The position numbers and the translations under genes were made by a program. Shown piece after piece: positions 55,188 to 63,480 of a DNA stretch of 64,000 nucleotides; the stretch's first letter is position 1; each line of letters opens with the position of its first letter. The notes under the pieces are model-generated. The model did no database searches. It worked only from the letters and a program-made list of their open reading frames with translations, and was not told where the DNA came from. Origin of the DNA: JBBATK01 sp044228285. Lineage in GTDB: Bacteria > Bacteroidota > Ignavibacteria > Kapaibacteriales > NICIL-2. The stretch is taken from assembly GCA_044228285.1 (NCBI GenBank), contig JBGAVD010000005.1, forward strand, positions 124,001 through 188,000, written 5' to 3'.

Positions 55188-56576
55188 CTACAATTCCTCA
55201 ACCTTGATGACGTGATATACATCATGCGAATCACGTTCAAAAGTGATCCTCTTACGGACCTTATTGGTATAGCTCCATATCTCGCGTACGGCGGAACCTA
55301 AGGGACTTTCGTGTAGCACTTCGGTTGGTTTGCCGTACAAGATATAGACCTTTCCGCGTTCGGTACGAGATCCGTCTGTTTCTGCCGGACTGAGATATAA
55401 GCTTCTCGCTTCGTCTACTCTACGGAAGAATGCTACAAGAGCTTCGTTGTAGACAGTGTTTGGACTTGGGTCTTTTGACTGCCACCAGCTGAGGATTTTT
55501 CTGCGACTGTTGATCTCTGAACCGGAATTGAATTCGTTGTACTCTTTGTCACTAAGTATATGCCGCATTGCATGCCACATGGTTGTCGTGTTCTTGAAGC
55601 TCTGCGGAAGTGTTGACCAATTGCATTCGAACTCGGTTACTATGCTGTCCGTCGTTCCTTCTTTGAAGAGCTTTAAGGTGTAGCTACCTGGACTCATGGT
55701 GGCTGCGTCAAGATCACAACGCAACAAATCGCTTCGTTGTATGCCGCCGGTATCTATGTGCAGTGCAATGAGCTTCGTGTATGAGTCATCTTGCAACGGC
55801 TGTAGGCTAGCATAGCTAAAGTTCTTGCACGTTCCGCTCCATTCTTTAGTGCTACTTGCAAACCAATCTTCAGCATTGACTTTCTTTGTGCACCGAAAGC
55901 GCCACGGAGACCGCTTCGTCGCGTGGTCGATATGGTAATAGAGGCTTACATCAGTCGAGGAAAAGTCAATAGCACTGTGATGAACAGTAGGAAACACTGT
56001 GTCCTGCGCAGTCTTCGTCAAACAGAAAACAGGAGTAGGAGAGAACCGTTGTGTTTTCCATGCCTGCGGGTCAATCACTTTAGAGCGCAGCCTGTACATC
56101 AGACCTTCTGCCTGTTCTACCTCAAGTTTGAGAATGTAACATCCGTAAGGAAGAACCGTGCTATAACATCTACTTACGTTGTAGTCTTGCGAATGAGTGA
56201 GTTCGAAGGTCTCTGCCGTTAGAGTGTCACTTCGAAAGGTGCTGTGCCTTATGACGCCAGTAGTATCATAGATGTCCATTGCTACTGTAAACGCTGCCTC
56301 AAAAGTATGAGAGTTTGACGGCGACGATGTGAAGCTAAAAAAATGATTGCAGCTTCTTATGAAGATAACGAGTCGTTGTTCAGACTCGCGTGGACCTGGG
56401 AGTAGTTGCGCATCCACTCGGAGTAGCGCAGCTGGGGAGGCATTTTGCACAGGTGGACGTGAGCCTTGTCCCTTAACGCATGGAGATCCAAGAAACAATA
56501 CGAGACACACTATCGTTCCATACAAGAATCGACTACGTGAGGTGGAAGAGAATAGACTCTGGAAACTCGATTTCAT
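55188..56576 (-). CDS. GWxTD-domain secreted protein
   Basis: 462 residues. Signal peptide SRFLYGTIVCLVLFLGSPCV with cleavage at VKGQ. The C-terminal region has the GWxTD-domain pattern GSRTERGKVYILYGKPTEVL and SAVREIWSY, with Trp of the name motif missing (GSRTE instead of GWxTD). This domain is common in Ignavibacteria and Kapabacteria and its function is unknown. Its start overlaps the ruvX stop as ATGA, so the two are read together. Confidence 0.85.
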   Translation of the reverse strand: MKSSFQSLFSSTSRSRFLYGTIVCLVLFLGSPCVKGQGSRPPVQNASPAALLRVDAQLLPGPRESEQRLVIFIRSCNHFFSFTSSPSNSHTFEAAFTVAMDIYDTTGVIRHSTFRSDTLTAETFELTHSQDYNVSRCYSTVLPYGCYILKLEVEQAEGLMYRLRSKVIDPQAWKTQRFSPTPVFCLTKTAQDTVFPTVHHSAIDFSSTDVSLYYHIDHATKRSPWRFRCTKKVNAEDWFASSTKEWSGTCKNFSYASLQPLQDDSYTKLIALHIDTGGIQRSDLLRCDLDAATMSPGSYTLKLFKEGTTDSIVTEFECNWSTLPQSFKNTTTMWHAMRHILSDKEYNEFNSGSEINSRRKILSWWQSKDPSPNTVYNEALVAFFRRVDEARSLYLSPAETDGSRTERGKVYILYGKPTEVLHESPLGSAVREIWSYTNKVRKRITFERDSHDVYHVIKVEEL

Positions 56577-57022
56577 TCGAACTCCGCTAAAAAGTCTCTT
56601 AAGAGAATGGCGGCGGATATCTCATCCGTACGTTCTCTTTGTCTGCGCTGCATCTTAGGAACCCCGATTTGAATCATCGTTTGAACAGCCCTCTTCGAGC
56701 TAAAAGCTTCATCTACTTCATGGACGGGGATGGTCGTCTTTTCGCGCAACTCGGCAATAAACTCACGAGTCTTCTTGACCATACTGCTTTGTTCTTCGTC
56801 GGTTCGCAACGGCACGCCTACTAGAATAAAGCCGATGCGCTCACGTTGCAGACCAGTCAATAGCTGTTCCCAAAACTTTGGATCTGAGCGATAGAACACT
56901 CCCTTGGTACTATTGGTGATATGGAACTCATCGGTAACAGCCCAGCCAACGCGCTTTGTACCGTAGTCAAAAGCTGCTATACGAGTATTGCGTATACGTT
57001 CACGAAGTTCATCCACGGACAT
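56573..57022 (-). CDS. ruvX: Putative pre-16S rRNA nuclease / Holliday junction resolvase (YqgF)
   Basis: 149 residues. RNase-H-like fold with catalytic D19 in AAFDYGTKRVGWAV, EVDEAFSSKRAV and DEISAAILLRDF. It trims the 5' end of 16S rRNA, and was earlier proposed to cut Holliday junctions. It overlaps the upstream sensor kinase by 14 bases and the downstream GWxTD gene by four. Confidence 0.93.
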   Translation of the reverse strand: MSVDELRERIRNTRIAAFDYGTKRVGWAVTDEFHITNSTKGVFYRSDPKFWEQLLTGLQRERIGFILVGVPLRTDEEQSSMVKKTREFIAELREKTTIPVHEVDEAFSSKRAVQTMIQIGVPKMQRRQRERTDEISAAILLRDFLAEFE

Positions 57023-59081
57023 AGAGGTTTAAAGGGAGTTTAAAGAGAATCGTTGTGCCTTTACCAAGTTCTGTTTGAACTTCTACTTTTCCTTGGTGCA
57101 GCGCAATGGCTCTCTGCATGATCATGGTTCCAATACCGGTTCCGCCGAACTGGCGATAATTTGAGAAGTAAGGCTTGAAAAAGTTAGCCAAAGTCTGTTC
57201 GTCCATTCCGCTACCTGTGTCTCGCACACCAATCACGAATTCCGTCTTTGCCAGATTGACAAAGAACTCAATCGTGCCAGCCTTCGAACCAATAGCACGA
57301 AGGGCATTCTCGACCACGTTTCTCAATGCACGTAGCAGCTTCGCTCTATCAACCTTCGCGATAACACTTCGAGATGGTGTAACGAACTGAACATGTGAAA
57401 ACGAAGTGTCGTCAAACTCCCGAACTACCTCAAGAAAAAGGCTGTGAAGGTCGAGTTCACTTAAGTGAAGTTGTTCATCGCGTCCGATACTAACGATATC
57501 ACGTACTCGCTGTAACAACAAGCTCGCTTGATGTCGTATACGAGTGCGCTTCTCTTCATGCTGGACTTCTACTGCGCCTTCTAACTGTTCAGCATTGAGC
57601 TTAATGATCGAGAGGTTTGTCTGCATATCATGTGCTAACTGTGCCCAATTCACGATGCGCTTTCGTTCAAGTTCCTCTGTGATATCGACGCCGCTCACAA
57701 CCAAACCGTCAAAACCTCCAGTGAAAGATCGTAGTGGCTGTGCGGTAAAGATGATCTCTTGATCCCCAGTTGTTGATTTGAACATGAGCTTCTGCGTTTG
57801 CGAGCCACGTACAGCAAGGGCGCTTGCTACAAAACTCTCAACAATGCGTTGCGACTCCCCATTGCAATAGTACTTGAGTACTCTTCGTAAGGGCGTCGTT
57901 GCGTCCATTTCAAACAGCTCGCGGGCACGTGAGTTGATGCGGCGCAGCCGCATGGAAGTATCAACGACAAAGGAGATTCCTGTGGTGCCTAACTCAATGA
58001 CATCTCTTAGTTGGCGACGATACCGCAAGGCACGTATAGCCAAGAAAAGAACGCTAAGAAAAAGGACTACTACTAGGCCGTAGCTGCGAAGCCAATCAAG
58101 TGCAGAGCGAAAGTGGTGCCATTGATCCTCCAGAATCTGGTATGTGTAGGAATGATAGGAGGAACGAAGCTGAACTGTTTGTGCTCGAGTACTCATTACA
58201 CAAGGAGCGTCAAGTTCATGGAGTGCTAGATGGTCGGCTGCTACGATGTTCGATGCTGTTGTACGAACGAGACCATTGCGGAACGCTATTACACAAGTAT
58301 CGTTTGAAACACTCAGACAGCGTGCTTCATAAAAGTCGTAGGGCAGATCTAAACTCTGAACTCGCGTCGCATTCTGTGTGAGTGACATAGTATGGAGCAC
58401 GTACCGACCGTTCTTCATGCTGAGTGTGTACACGCTACTTCTCGAATGGCAAATCATATTATCATAAGCCGCAACGATCCCTATGTTCTGCCACTGTGTG
58501 TCCTGATAAAGTTCAATACTCTTAAGCTCAGCGTTCAATACAGTGGCTAAAAGTAGAGTTGAATCTGCCTCGACAGCATAAACAACAGATCGCTGATTTC
58601 GAGCAAAGCCTTGCAAACGCCACAACGTTCCAGTGTTCTGTCTAGTAAAGATGTAAAGCGAGTCTACACTGAGAAACGAGGCGCCATTTGGCCATGTTTG
58701 AAGGATGTGCAGATTGGTTCCGAAACAGAGTGCTCTATCACTGCCTTGATTGCTTTTTGGATGGAGCAAACTAAGATGCAGCGTATCTCCGCGCAAATAC
58801 AGCACACTCCACCTCTCGTCGCTCCACTGTAGAGCAACAACGGAGTCCGCATTGACTTCAATTGTATTGAAAACCGAGTTGACTTTTAAAGTGATAGAAA
58901 CTTGTCCGCCAGGCTTTTGCACAAACTCAGCCTGGGCTTGAAGGTCTGCACCACCGAACAATCGCATTTGTTCCGAGCTATTGTGTTCTATCGAACGAAA
59001 GTACTGAGCATAGCTCTGTGCATGGACAATAGATGTCCATCCAATCATACAAACAACTATGAGCACGTTCGCTCTACACAT
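57009..59081 (-). CDS. Sensor histidine kinase with large exported sensor region
   Basis: 690 residues. Signal peptide (RANVLIVVCMIGWTSIVHAQ) then about 310 residues outside the membrane with repeated short beta segments, possibly a propeller. One transmembrane helix (about 330-352), a PAS domain (about 358-470), and a full kinase: H484 in LAHDMQTNLSIIKL, N-box VVENALRAIGS, G1 VRDTGSGMD and G2 GGTGIGTMIMQRAI. No response regulator is adjacent. It overlaps ispF as TGATG and ruvX by 14 bases, so its level is tied to theirs. Confidence 0.9.
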   Translation of the reverse strand: MCRANVLIVVCMIGWTSIVHAQSYAQYFRSIEHNSSEQMRLFGGADLQAQAEFVQKPGGQVSITLKVNSVFNTIEVNADSVVALQWSDERWSVLYLRGDTLHLSLLHPKSNQGSDRALCFGTNLHILQTWPNGASFLSVDSLYIFTRQNTGTLWRLQGFARNQRSVVYAVEADSTLLLATVLNAELKSIELYQDTQWQNIGIVAAYDNMICHSRSSVYTLSMKNGRYVLHTMSLTQNATRVQSLDLPYDFYEARCLSVSNDTCVIAFRNGLVRTTASNIVAADHLALHELDAPCVMSTRAQTVQLRSSYHSYTYQILEDQWHHFRSALDWLRSYGLVVVLFLSVLFLAIRALRYRRQLRDVIELGTTGISFVVDTSMRLRRINSRARELFEMDATTPLRRVLKYYCNGESQRIVESFVASALAVRGSQTQKLMFKSTTGDQEIIFTAQPLRSFTGGFDGLVVSGVDITEELERKRIVNWAQLAHDMQTNLSIIKLNAEQLEGAVEVQHEEKRTRIRHQASLLLQRVRDIVSIGRDEQLHLSELDLHSLFLEVVREFDDTSFSHVQFVTPSRSVIAKVDRAKLLRALRNVVENALRAIGSKAGTIEFFVNLAKTEFVIGVRDTGSGMDEQTLANFFKPYFSNYRQFGGTGIGTMIMQRAIALHQGKVEVQTELGKGTTILFKLPLNLYVRG

Positions 59082-59584
59082 CAGCTAAATGAGGAGGTGG
59101 GTGGTTCCGCAATCACGCTGCACACACAGTATGCTTGTATACCTTCGCCTTTGCCTACAAAACCGAGTTTCTCTGATGTAGTGGCTTTGATGTTCACTCG
59201 GTTCTTATGTAATAGTAGAAGGCTGGCAATGTGTTCACGCATTGCTTCTTTGTGTGCTTTGAGCCGGGGTGCTTCAAGCACCACGGCAATATCCGCATTT
59301 ACGACTCGGTACGAAGCGTCTTTCAGCATTCGCATACATTCACGTACAAACACTGAACTTTCCGCATTCTTCCACTTCTGATCGGTATCAGGAAAGTGCT
59401 CCCCAATATCTCCCATACCTGCTGCTCCTAGCAGGGCATCGCAAAGTGCATGAAGGAGGACGTCGCCATCGCTATGAGCAACTGTTCCAGTCTCAGATGG
59501 AATAGCAATACCACCTAGGACCAAACTCTCTCCTGGCGCAAGACGATGAACGTCATATCCAAATCCAATGAGGGTATCAGGCAT
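59081..59584 (-). CDS. ispF: 2-C-methyl-D-erythritol 2,4-cyclodiphosphate synthase
   Basis: 167 residues. It closes the cyclic diphosphate ring in the MEP route to isoprenoids. Metal ligands D11 and H13 (GYDVHRL) and the HSDGDVLLHALCDALLG loop with the third ligand His are present, as are FPDTDQKWKNAESS and SEKLGFVGKGEG. It heads a chain of four overlapping genes: ispF, sensor kinase, ruvX and GWxTD. ispD, often adjacent, is not in the window. Confidence 0.96.
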   Translation of the reverse strand: MPDTLIGFGYDVHRLAPGESLVLGGIAIPSETGTVAHSDGDVLLHALCDALLGAAGMGDIGEHFPDTDQKWKNAESSVFVRECMRMLKDASYRVVNADIAVVLEAPRLKAHKEAMREHIASLLLLHKNRVNIKATTSEKLGFVGKGEGIQAYCVCSVIAEPPTSSFS

Positions 59585-59612
59585 TAGGAATTCTCCATAG
59601 AAGCATTTCTTA

Positions 59613-59641
59613 CAAATTTACTGCGAATGGAGATGGTACAA
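59613..59641 (-). promoter_or_regulatory. Promoter of the ispF operon
   Basis: On the minus strand TTG (59641-59639), 18 bases, TAAATTTG (59620-59613), an exact match and the same octamer as the ppiD promoter. Predicted leader about 25 bases. Confidence 0.6.
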
Positions 59642-59816
59642 CACTCAATGAGGAACGTCGTTGTTCTTTGCAAGTATGCGTTGACCCAGAAAGTCACTCA
59701 CAATGCGCTGTTTTGTAGGTCTCTCGTGCTTTGATTTCAAGTTAAACAACTCAAGATCATGCGGCAATCTTCAGGATTGAGAGGCAATGATCCTCGGGTG
59801 ATTTTTCCCTAACCGA

Positions 59817-59827
59817 GCGCTTCGCGC
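59817..59827. repeat. Short hairpin with GC-TTC-GC core
   Basis: GCGC-TTC-GCGC in the ispF/xseA intergenic region; complement of the GC-GAA-GC type seen elsewhere. Confidence 0.3.
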
Positions 59828-59949
59828 CCGCTTAACTCCTCCTTGCCCTGATGAAGACGAAGAAAGGGAAAATAGTGTGCAGGTCTGAGTGTTGATAACA
59901 GCTTCGTCAATCAACGTGGGTACGAGCGCCGACCTTCATAAATTGCAGC

Positions 59950-61125
59950 ATGAACCCAGATTCACTTAGCGTTACTCTCTTGACTCGGATTATTCAGGAA
60001 ACCCTTGAGCAGGGCTTCCCCTTTGTTCGAGTAACGGGTGAGATTTCTAACTACAAGCAGCACAGCAGTGGCCACCGGTATTTTACCTTGAAAGACGAGG
60101 GAGCGCAGATACGCGCACTCATGTGGAAAACACGTAATCTCGAATGCAAGCCATTCGACGGAATGAAGGTAGTTGTGACAGGCCGGGTTACGCTTTATCC
60201 TTCCCAAGGGAACTATCAGATTGACTGCTTTTCTATAGCACCTGCAGGTGTCGGTGATCTCTACCTCGCCTTCGAAAAACTCAAGTCGGAGTTGCTTGCT
60301 CTTGGCTACTTCGATGAATCTAAAAAGAAGCGTTTGCCTCGCATGCCGATGCGAGTTGGTGTTGCCACCTCTCCAACGGGAGCTGCTGTACGTGATATCC
60401 TTTCCACCTTAGAACAGAGGATGCCGGCTGCCACCGTAGTCTTTCGTCCAACACTCGTGCAAGGAGAAGGATCCTCGGCAGATATTGTCAAAGCAATTCG
60501 TCAGCTTGACGAAGCTAGATGTGATGTCATCATTGTTGGGCGCGGCGGAGGTTCCATTGAAGATCTGTGGTCTTTCAACACCCGCGCTGTAGCTGATGCG
60601 ATCTTTCAAGCAAGAACCCCAATTATCTCTGCTGTTGGTCATGAGACCGATGTATGCATTGCCGATTTTGTTGCAGATGTTCGTGCGGCTACTCCTACTG
60701 CAGCAGCAGTACTGTGTAGTCCCATTCGTGCGGATGAGCTCCTCTTTGAGCTTGACCAACGTGAGGACCGAATGTCGGATAGCATCCAACGCCTTATCAA
60801 TGACAAACAGGAAATGGTAAGTCAGTGGTTTGATGGAATGATGCAGAGAATTATTGTGCGTGCTATTGATGAGAAAGTCCGTAAAGCGCAAGACTATGCT
60901 GAGAAGTACTCCCGACTCATGCTCCATCGTCTTCAACTGCATAACGCTCAACTGGATGGAGCTGAAAGAACGATGCGATCTTTACAACCTTTAGCGCCAC
61001 TCAAACGTGGCTTTGCATTGCTACGAAAAGATGGGAAGCTCTTATCTGCGGAGCAGGAGCTCGTCAAAGGAGATACGCTCAGTATTCAGCGTCTCACGCA
61101 AAGCGTCGATGTTGAAGTTCTTTAA
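59950..61125 (+). CDS. xseA: Exodeoxyribonuclease VII large subunit
   Basis: 391 residues. N-terminal OB fold (VRVTGEISNYKQHSSGHRYF, MKVVVTGRVTLYPSQGNYQI) for single-stranded DNA, then the catalytic region RVGVATSPTGAAVRDIL, VIIVGRGGGSIEDLWSFN and ISAVGHETDVCIADFVADVR-like motifs, then a coiled-coil stretch (about 270-340) and the end domain with LKRGFALLRKDG. With XseB it degrades single-stranded DNA to acid-insoluble oligonucleotides in repair. The usual length is about 400-450, so the coiled coil is on the short side. The small-subunit gene follows only after a 345-base gap. Confidence 0.95.
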   Translation: MNPDSLSVTLLTRIIQETLEQGFPFVRVTGEISNYKQHSSGHRYFTLKDEGAQIRALMWKTRNLECKPFDGMKVVVTGRVTLYPSQGNYQIDCFSIAPAGVGDLYLAFEKLKSELLALGYFDESKKKRLPRMPMRVGVATSPTGAAVRDILSTLEQRMPAATVVFRPTLVQGEGSSADIVKAIRQLDEARCDVIIVGRGGGSIEDLWSFNTRAVADAIFQARTPIISAVGHETDVCIADFVADVRAATPTAAAVLCSPIRADELLFELDQREDRMSDSIQRLINDKQEMVSQWFDGMMQRIIVRAIDEKVRKAQDYAEKYSRLMLHRLQLHNAQLDGAERTMRSLQPLAPLKRGFALLRKDGKLLSAEQELVKGDTLSIQRLTQSVDVEVL

Positions 61126-61470
61126 CTCAACAAATCTCACTGGGTGTAAAGCAGAAAGACAACTGAGACCCATTAATCCTTGGTTGTTGCTTGAAACTGA
61201 CTCTTGAAACGGTGTGTCGAAGAGTTTGTGCTAAACAAGAGCTTTGAGTTCGTTGCGCTGAAGTCGTTAATCGAGGATCGATAACGTGAACAAGACTGGT
61301 TAAGCCTTAGTGTGGGCGCGAAGTTGAAGTGAGGCCATGACCTTCCGACTTCTTGTTGGGAGGAAGAAATTGATCATGATAGTAGCAGATTGCAATTGAT
61401 CGTGCGGAGAGTGCTGAGTCAAGATAGACCGTGTATGTAACAAACGAGTATTACTGAAGGATAAATAGCT
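61126..61470. other. Intergenic region of 345 bases between xseA and xseB
   Basis: No gene, RNA or terminator recognised. The gap suggests xseB has its own promoter, although no exact -7 box was seen. Confidence 0.5.
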
Positions 61471-61734
61471 ATGGCCAAGAAAACGAAGAATCTCGAAGAA
61501 CAACTCCTTCGATTAGAGCAGATTCAAACTGTGCTTGAGAGTGGCACAGCACCAATCGAAGAGCAACTGAAGTTTTATGAAGAAGGAATGAGTCTCGTAA
61601 AAGATGCACGCTTGTTTCTACAGAAAGCTGAGCAGCGTGTCATCGAGATACGTGCGGATCAACCATTGTCTGTAGAAGATGACGATACTGATGTTGATGT
61701 TGAAGATGATGATGATGATGACGATTCAAACTAA
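61471..61734 (+). CDS. xseB: Exodeoxyribonuclease VII small subunit with acidic tail
   Basis: 87 residues. The helical core LEEQLLRLEQIQTVLESGTA and PIEEQLKFYEEGMSLVKDAR is the standard ExoVII small subunit. From about residue 68 the tail is almost all Asp and Glu (VEDDDTDVDVEDDDDDDDSN), longer and more acidic than in most relatives. AAGGA lies before the ATG. Several small subunits bind one XseA. Confidence 0.92.
   Translation: MAKKTKNLEEQLLRLEQIQTVLESGTAPIEEQLKFYEEGMSLVKDARLFLQKAEQRVIEIRADQPLSVEDDDTDVDVEDDDDDDDSN
61705..61725 (+). repeat. GAT triplet repeat in the xseB tail
   Basis: Five GAT codons in a row then GAC GAT, coding for the poly-Asp end of XseB. Codon-sized units could change in number without breaking the frame. 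Confidence 0.6.
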
Positions 61735-62027
61735 GTATGAGCTAGAGCTTGTGCTAGAGCGAGAGCGAGAGTCAGACTCTTTGCGGATGATTGGTGCCTG
61801 GAGGACGACTACTGATACTGTTTCGGAGTTTTCTGCACACTTTATACGAGACTGAACAGGTGAGTTGCAGGAATACTGAATTCGAGCATTAGCCGGAGCG
61901 AAGCTCCGGCATAGACAAAACTACCTATACTCAGCAGTGTAAGAACATTCCATCTGTTCCTTCGCAATAGGATGAGTTCCAATGACAATCAGGTCTGGCG
62001 TTGATAGACCACCTATGGCTGTGTGTG
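61735..62027. other. Intergenic region between xseB and the Memo-family gene
   Basis: Contains a short purine-rich GAGCTAGAG/GAGCGAGAG-type stretch just after xseB and the hairpin at 61892. No gene or RNA recognised. Confidence 0.5.
61892..61910. repeat. Hairpin with GC-GAA-GC core between convergent genes
   Basis: GCCGGAGC-GAA-GCTCCGGC, a perfect 8-bp stem; no T-tract. The strongest member of the intergenic hairpin set. Confidence 0.5.
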
Positions 62028-63230
62028 TTAGGTCCACCAAGCAGCAGCACCGAAACTGACAGCAGATCCGGTAGGAGAGTCATCCCACTGATCATAACCA
62101 AGAGCGGTGCCTTTACCAGGTTTGCAAGCCTGGAGCATAGTCCAAACAGGAGGTAGACCGCAAATACGGCGTCTATCGTGGTTCTTTGCTATTGTACTGA
62201 AGTACTCGTATGCGCGCCCGTTAATCATTGCGTGCATGATCTCAAAATCTTCTACCCGAAGCGTGTCAAGAATAGCTGCGGCCTCCCACTCATCGCCAAA
62301 GCGTTGACCTACGTGCGCCAGGTCACCACTCACGAGCCAGAGTACCTTTTTCTTGCTTTCGGCAACAATCTCAGCCAAGCTAGAACAGAAGAGCTTCATC
62401 CGAGCATCTGTTTGGGGTTCTCGTTGCTTCACGACGAAGTCCTGAAGAGAGGTTACGAGAATGGGTAGAATCTTGAACTCTCTATCAGGAAACAGGTGTT
62501 GAAGAAACACATGATGCAATTCCAAAGAGTGCTCAGGTTGATGCGCATAGTCATTCGTTGTCAGGGTGTCGCCCATGCGCTCACGCAGTTTTTGCACTAA
62601 CTCTTTGTCACACTTCAATCGTCCAAGCGGGCTGAGAAAGTCTTTGTCTGTAACAATGTATCGATCCTGCCAGCCGTAGTGTGATGTGCCGATATGAACG
62701 ACCAGATCGAATTGCGAATCTCGGAGTGCTTGGAATGGGGCAGCATAAATCTCGGTATTGACTCTGAAGTCTATATGTGGCGCGAGTACCGCGTGCGCGT
62801 TGCTCGGATAGCTGCGAGGAGGACTCTTGGCAAGAATATCATCAAGAAAGCGGTGAAGTTCATCGGGGTCAGCCGGATAACAAATACCGCTACAGACTGG
62901 GTGTCGAACATCCGACTCGACAAAGAGCTTTTGCTCGAAGAAGAAGTCTGACTCAAGTAAGCAAGCCTCGTCCAAAGCGCGTATGAAGGCAGCGAGTTCC
63001 GATATCTCGATAGAAGATTGTGACGCACCTAACTCCGCATGCAAGGAACGGAGTGTATGCTGACCATCCAATGCATTGAGAATGGGAAGGAGAGATGCAT
63101 CCAACATGATGTCTTGCTCTGCATATCCTTCCGTATCATGAATGAGGAGAACTTCTTTCGCTTCGTGTTGGTGCAGTTCAATGATCAAGTTTGGGCGCAG
63201 AGGGGACAGCGCATCGTGAGCTTGTTCCAT
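62028..63230 (-). CDS. Memo-family protein (AmmeMemoRadiSam system protein B) with extra N-terminal domain
   Basis: 400 residues. The Memo-like domain (about 115-400) has LAPHIDFRVN, HIGTSHYGWQDRY, LELHHVFLQ, LVSGDLAHVG and RRICGLPPVW, the conserved His/Asp/Cys pocket of this family. The first 110 residues look like a PqqD-type winged helix (LLPILNALDGQHTLRSLHAE). In many bacteria Memo sits with AMMECR1 and a radical-SAM enzyme; here neither is adjacent. The biochemical role is not established. A small membrane protein begins ten bases upstream. Confidence 0.88.
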   Translation of the reverse strand: MEQAHDALSPLRPNLIIELHQHEAKEVLLIHDTEGYAEQDIMLDASLLPILNALDGQHTLRSLHAELGASQSSIEISELAAFIRALDEACLLESDFFFEQKLFVESDVRHPVCSGICYPADPDELHRFLDDILAKSPPRSYPSNAHAVLAPHIDFRVNTEIYAAPFQALRDSQFDLVVHIGTSHYGWQDRYIVTDKDFLSPLGRLKCDKELVQKLRERMGDTLTTNDYAHQPEHSLELHHVFLQHLFPDREFKILPILVTSLQDFVVKQREPQTDARMKLFCSSLAEIVAESKKKVLWLVSGDLAHVGQRFGDEWEAAAILDTLRVEDFEIMHAMINGRAYEYFSTIAKNHDRRRICGLPPVWTMLQACKPGKGTALGYDQWDDSPTGSAVSFGAAAWWT

Positions 63231-63240
63231 ATTCTCGGTA

Positions 63241-63468
63241 CTAACGAATGTTGGCGTCTTTGAACTTCTTTTCCAATCGCTTCACAAAAGCGATGAACAG
63301 GATACCTGCTATGGCAAAGATGATACCCGCAAGGAGTATCCAAAACGTTTCACCTTCTGGGTTTATTCTGCGAAGGACGAAGAAGGTAACGATCATTATA
63401 GCGGCAGACAGAAAGTTTGCGCCAGCTATATACGTTCTTGCTTTTTGGAGATTCTCGAAAGCAGACAT
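63241..63468 (-). CDS. Small two-helix membrane protein
   Basis: 75 residues with two hydrophobic helices (SAAIMIVTFFVLRR, FWILLAGIIFAIAGILFIAF) and positively charged loops and ends. It lies between dapD (13 bases) and the Memo-family gene (10 bases), so is cotranscribed. No family recognised. Confidence 0.7.
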   Translation of the reverse strand: MSAFENLQKARTYIAGANFLSAAIMIVTFFVLRRINPEGETFWILLAGIIFAIAGILFIAFVKRLEKKFKDANIR

Positions 63469-63480
63469 AATTCCTAGGTA

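Larger units (their letters stand above)
59585..59949. other. Divergent intergenic region of about 365 bases
   Basis: Holds the ispF promoter and a short GC hairpin at 59817-59827. No xseA promoter of the TAnnTTTG type and no RNA gene was seen. Confidence 0.5.
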
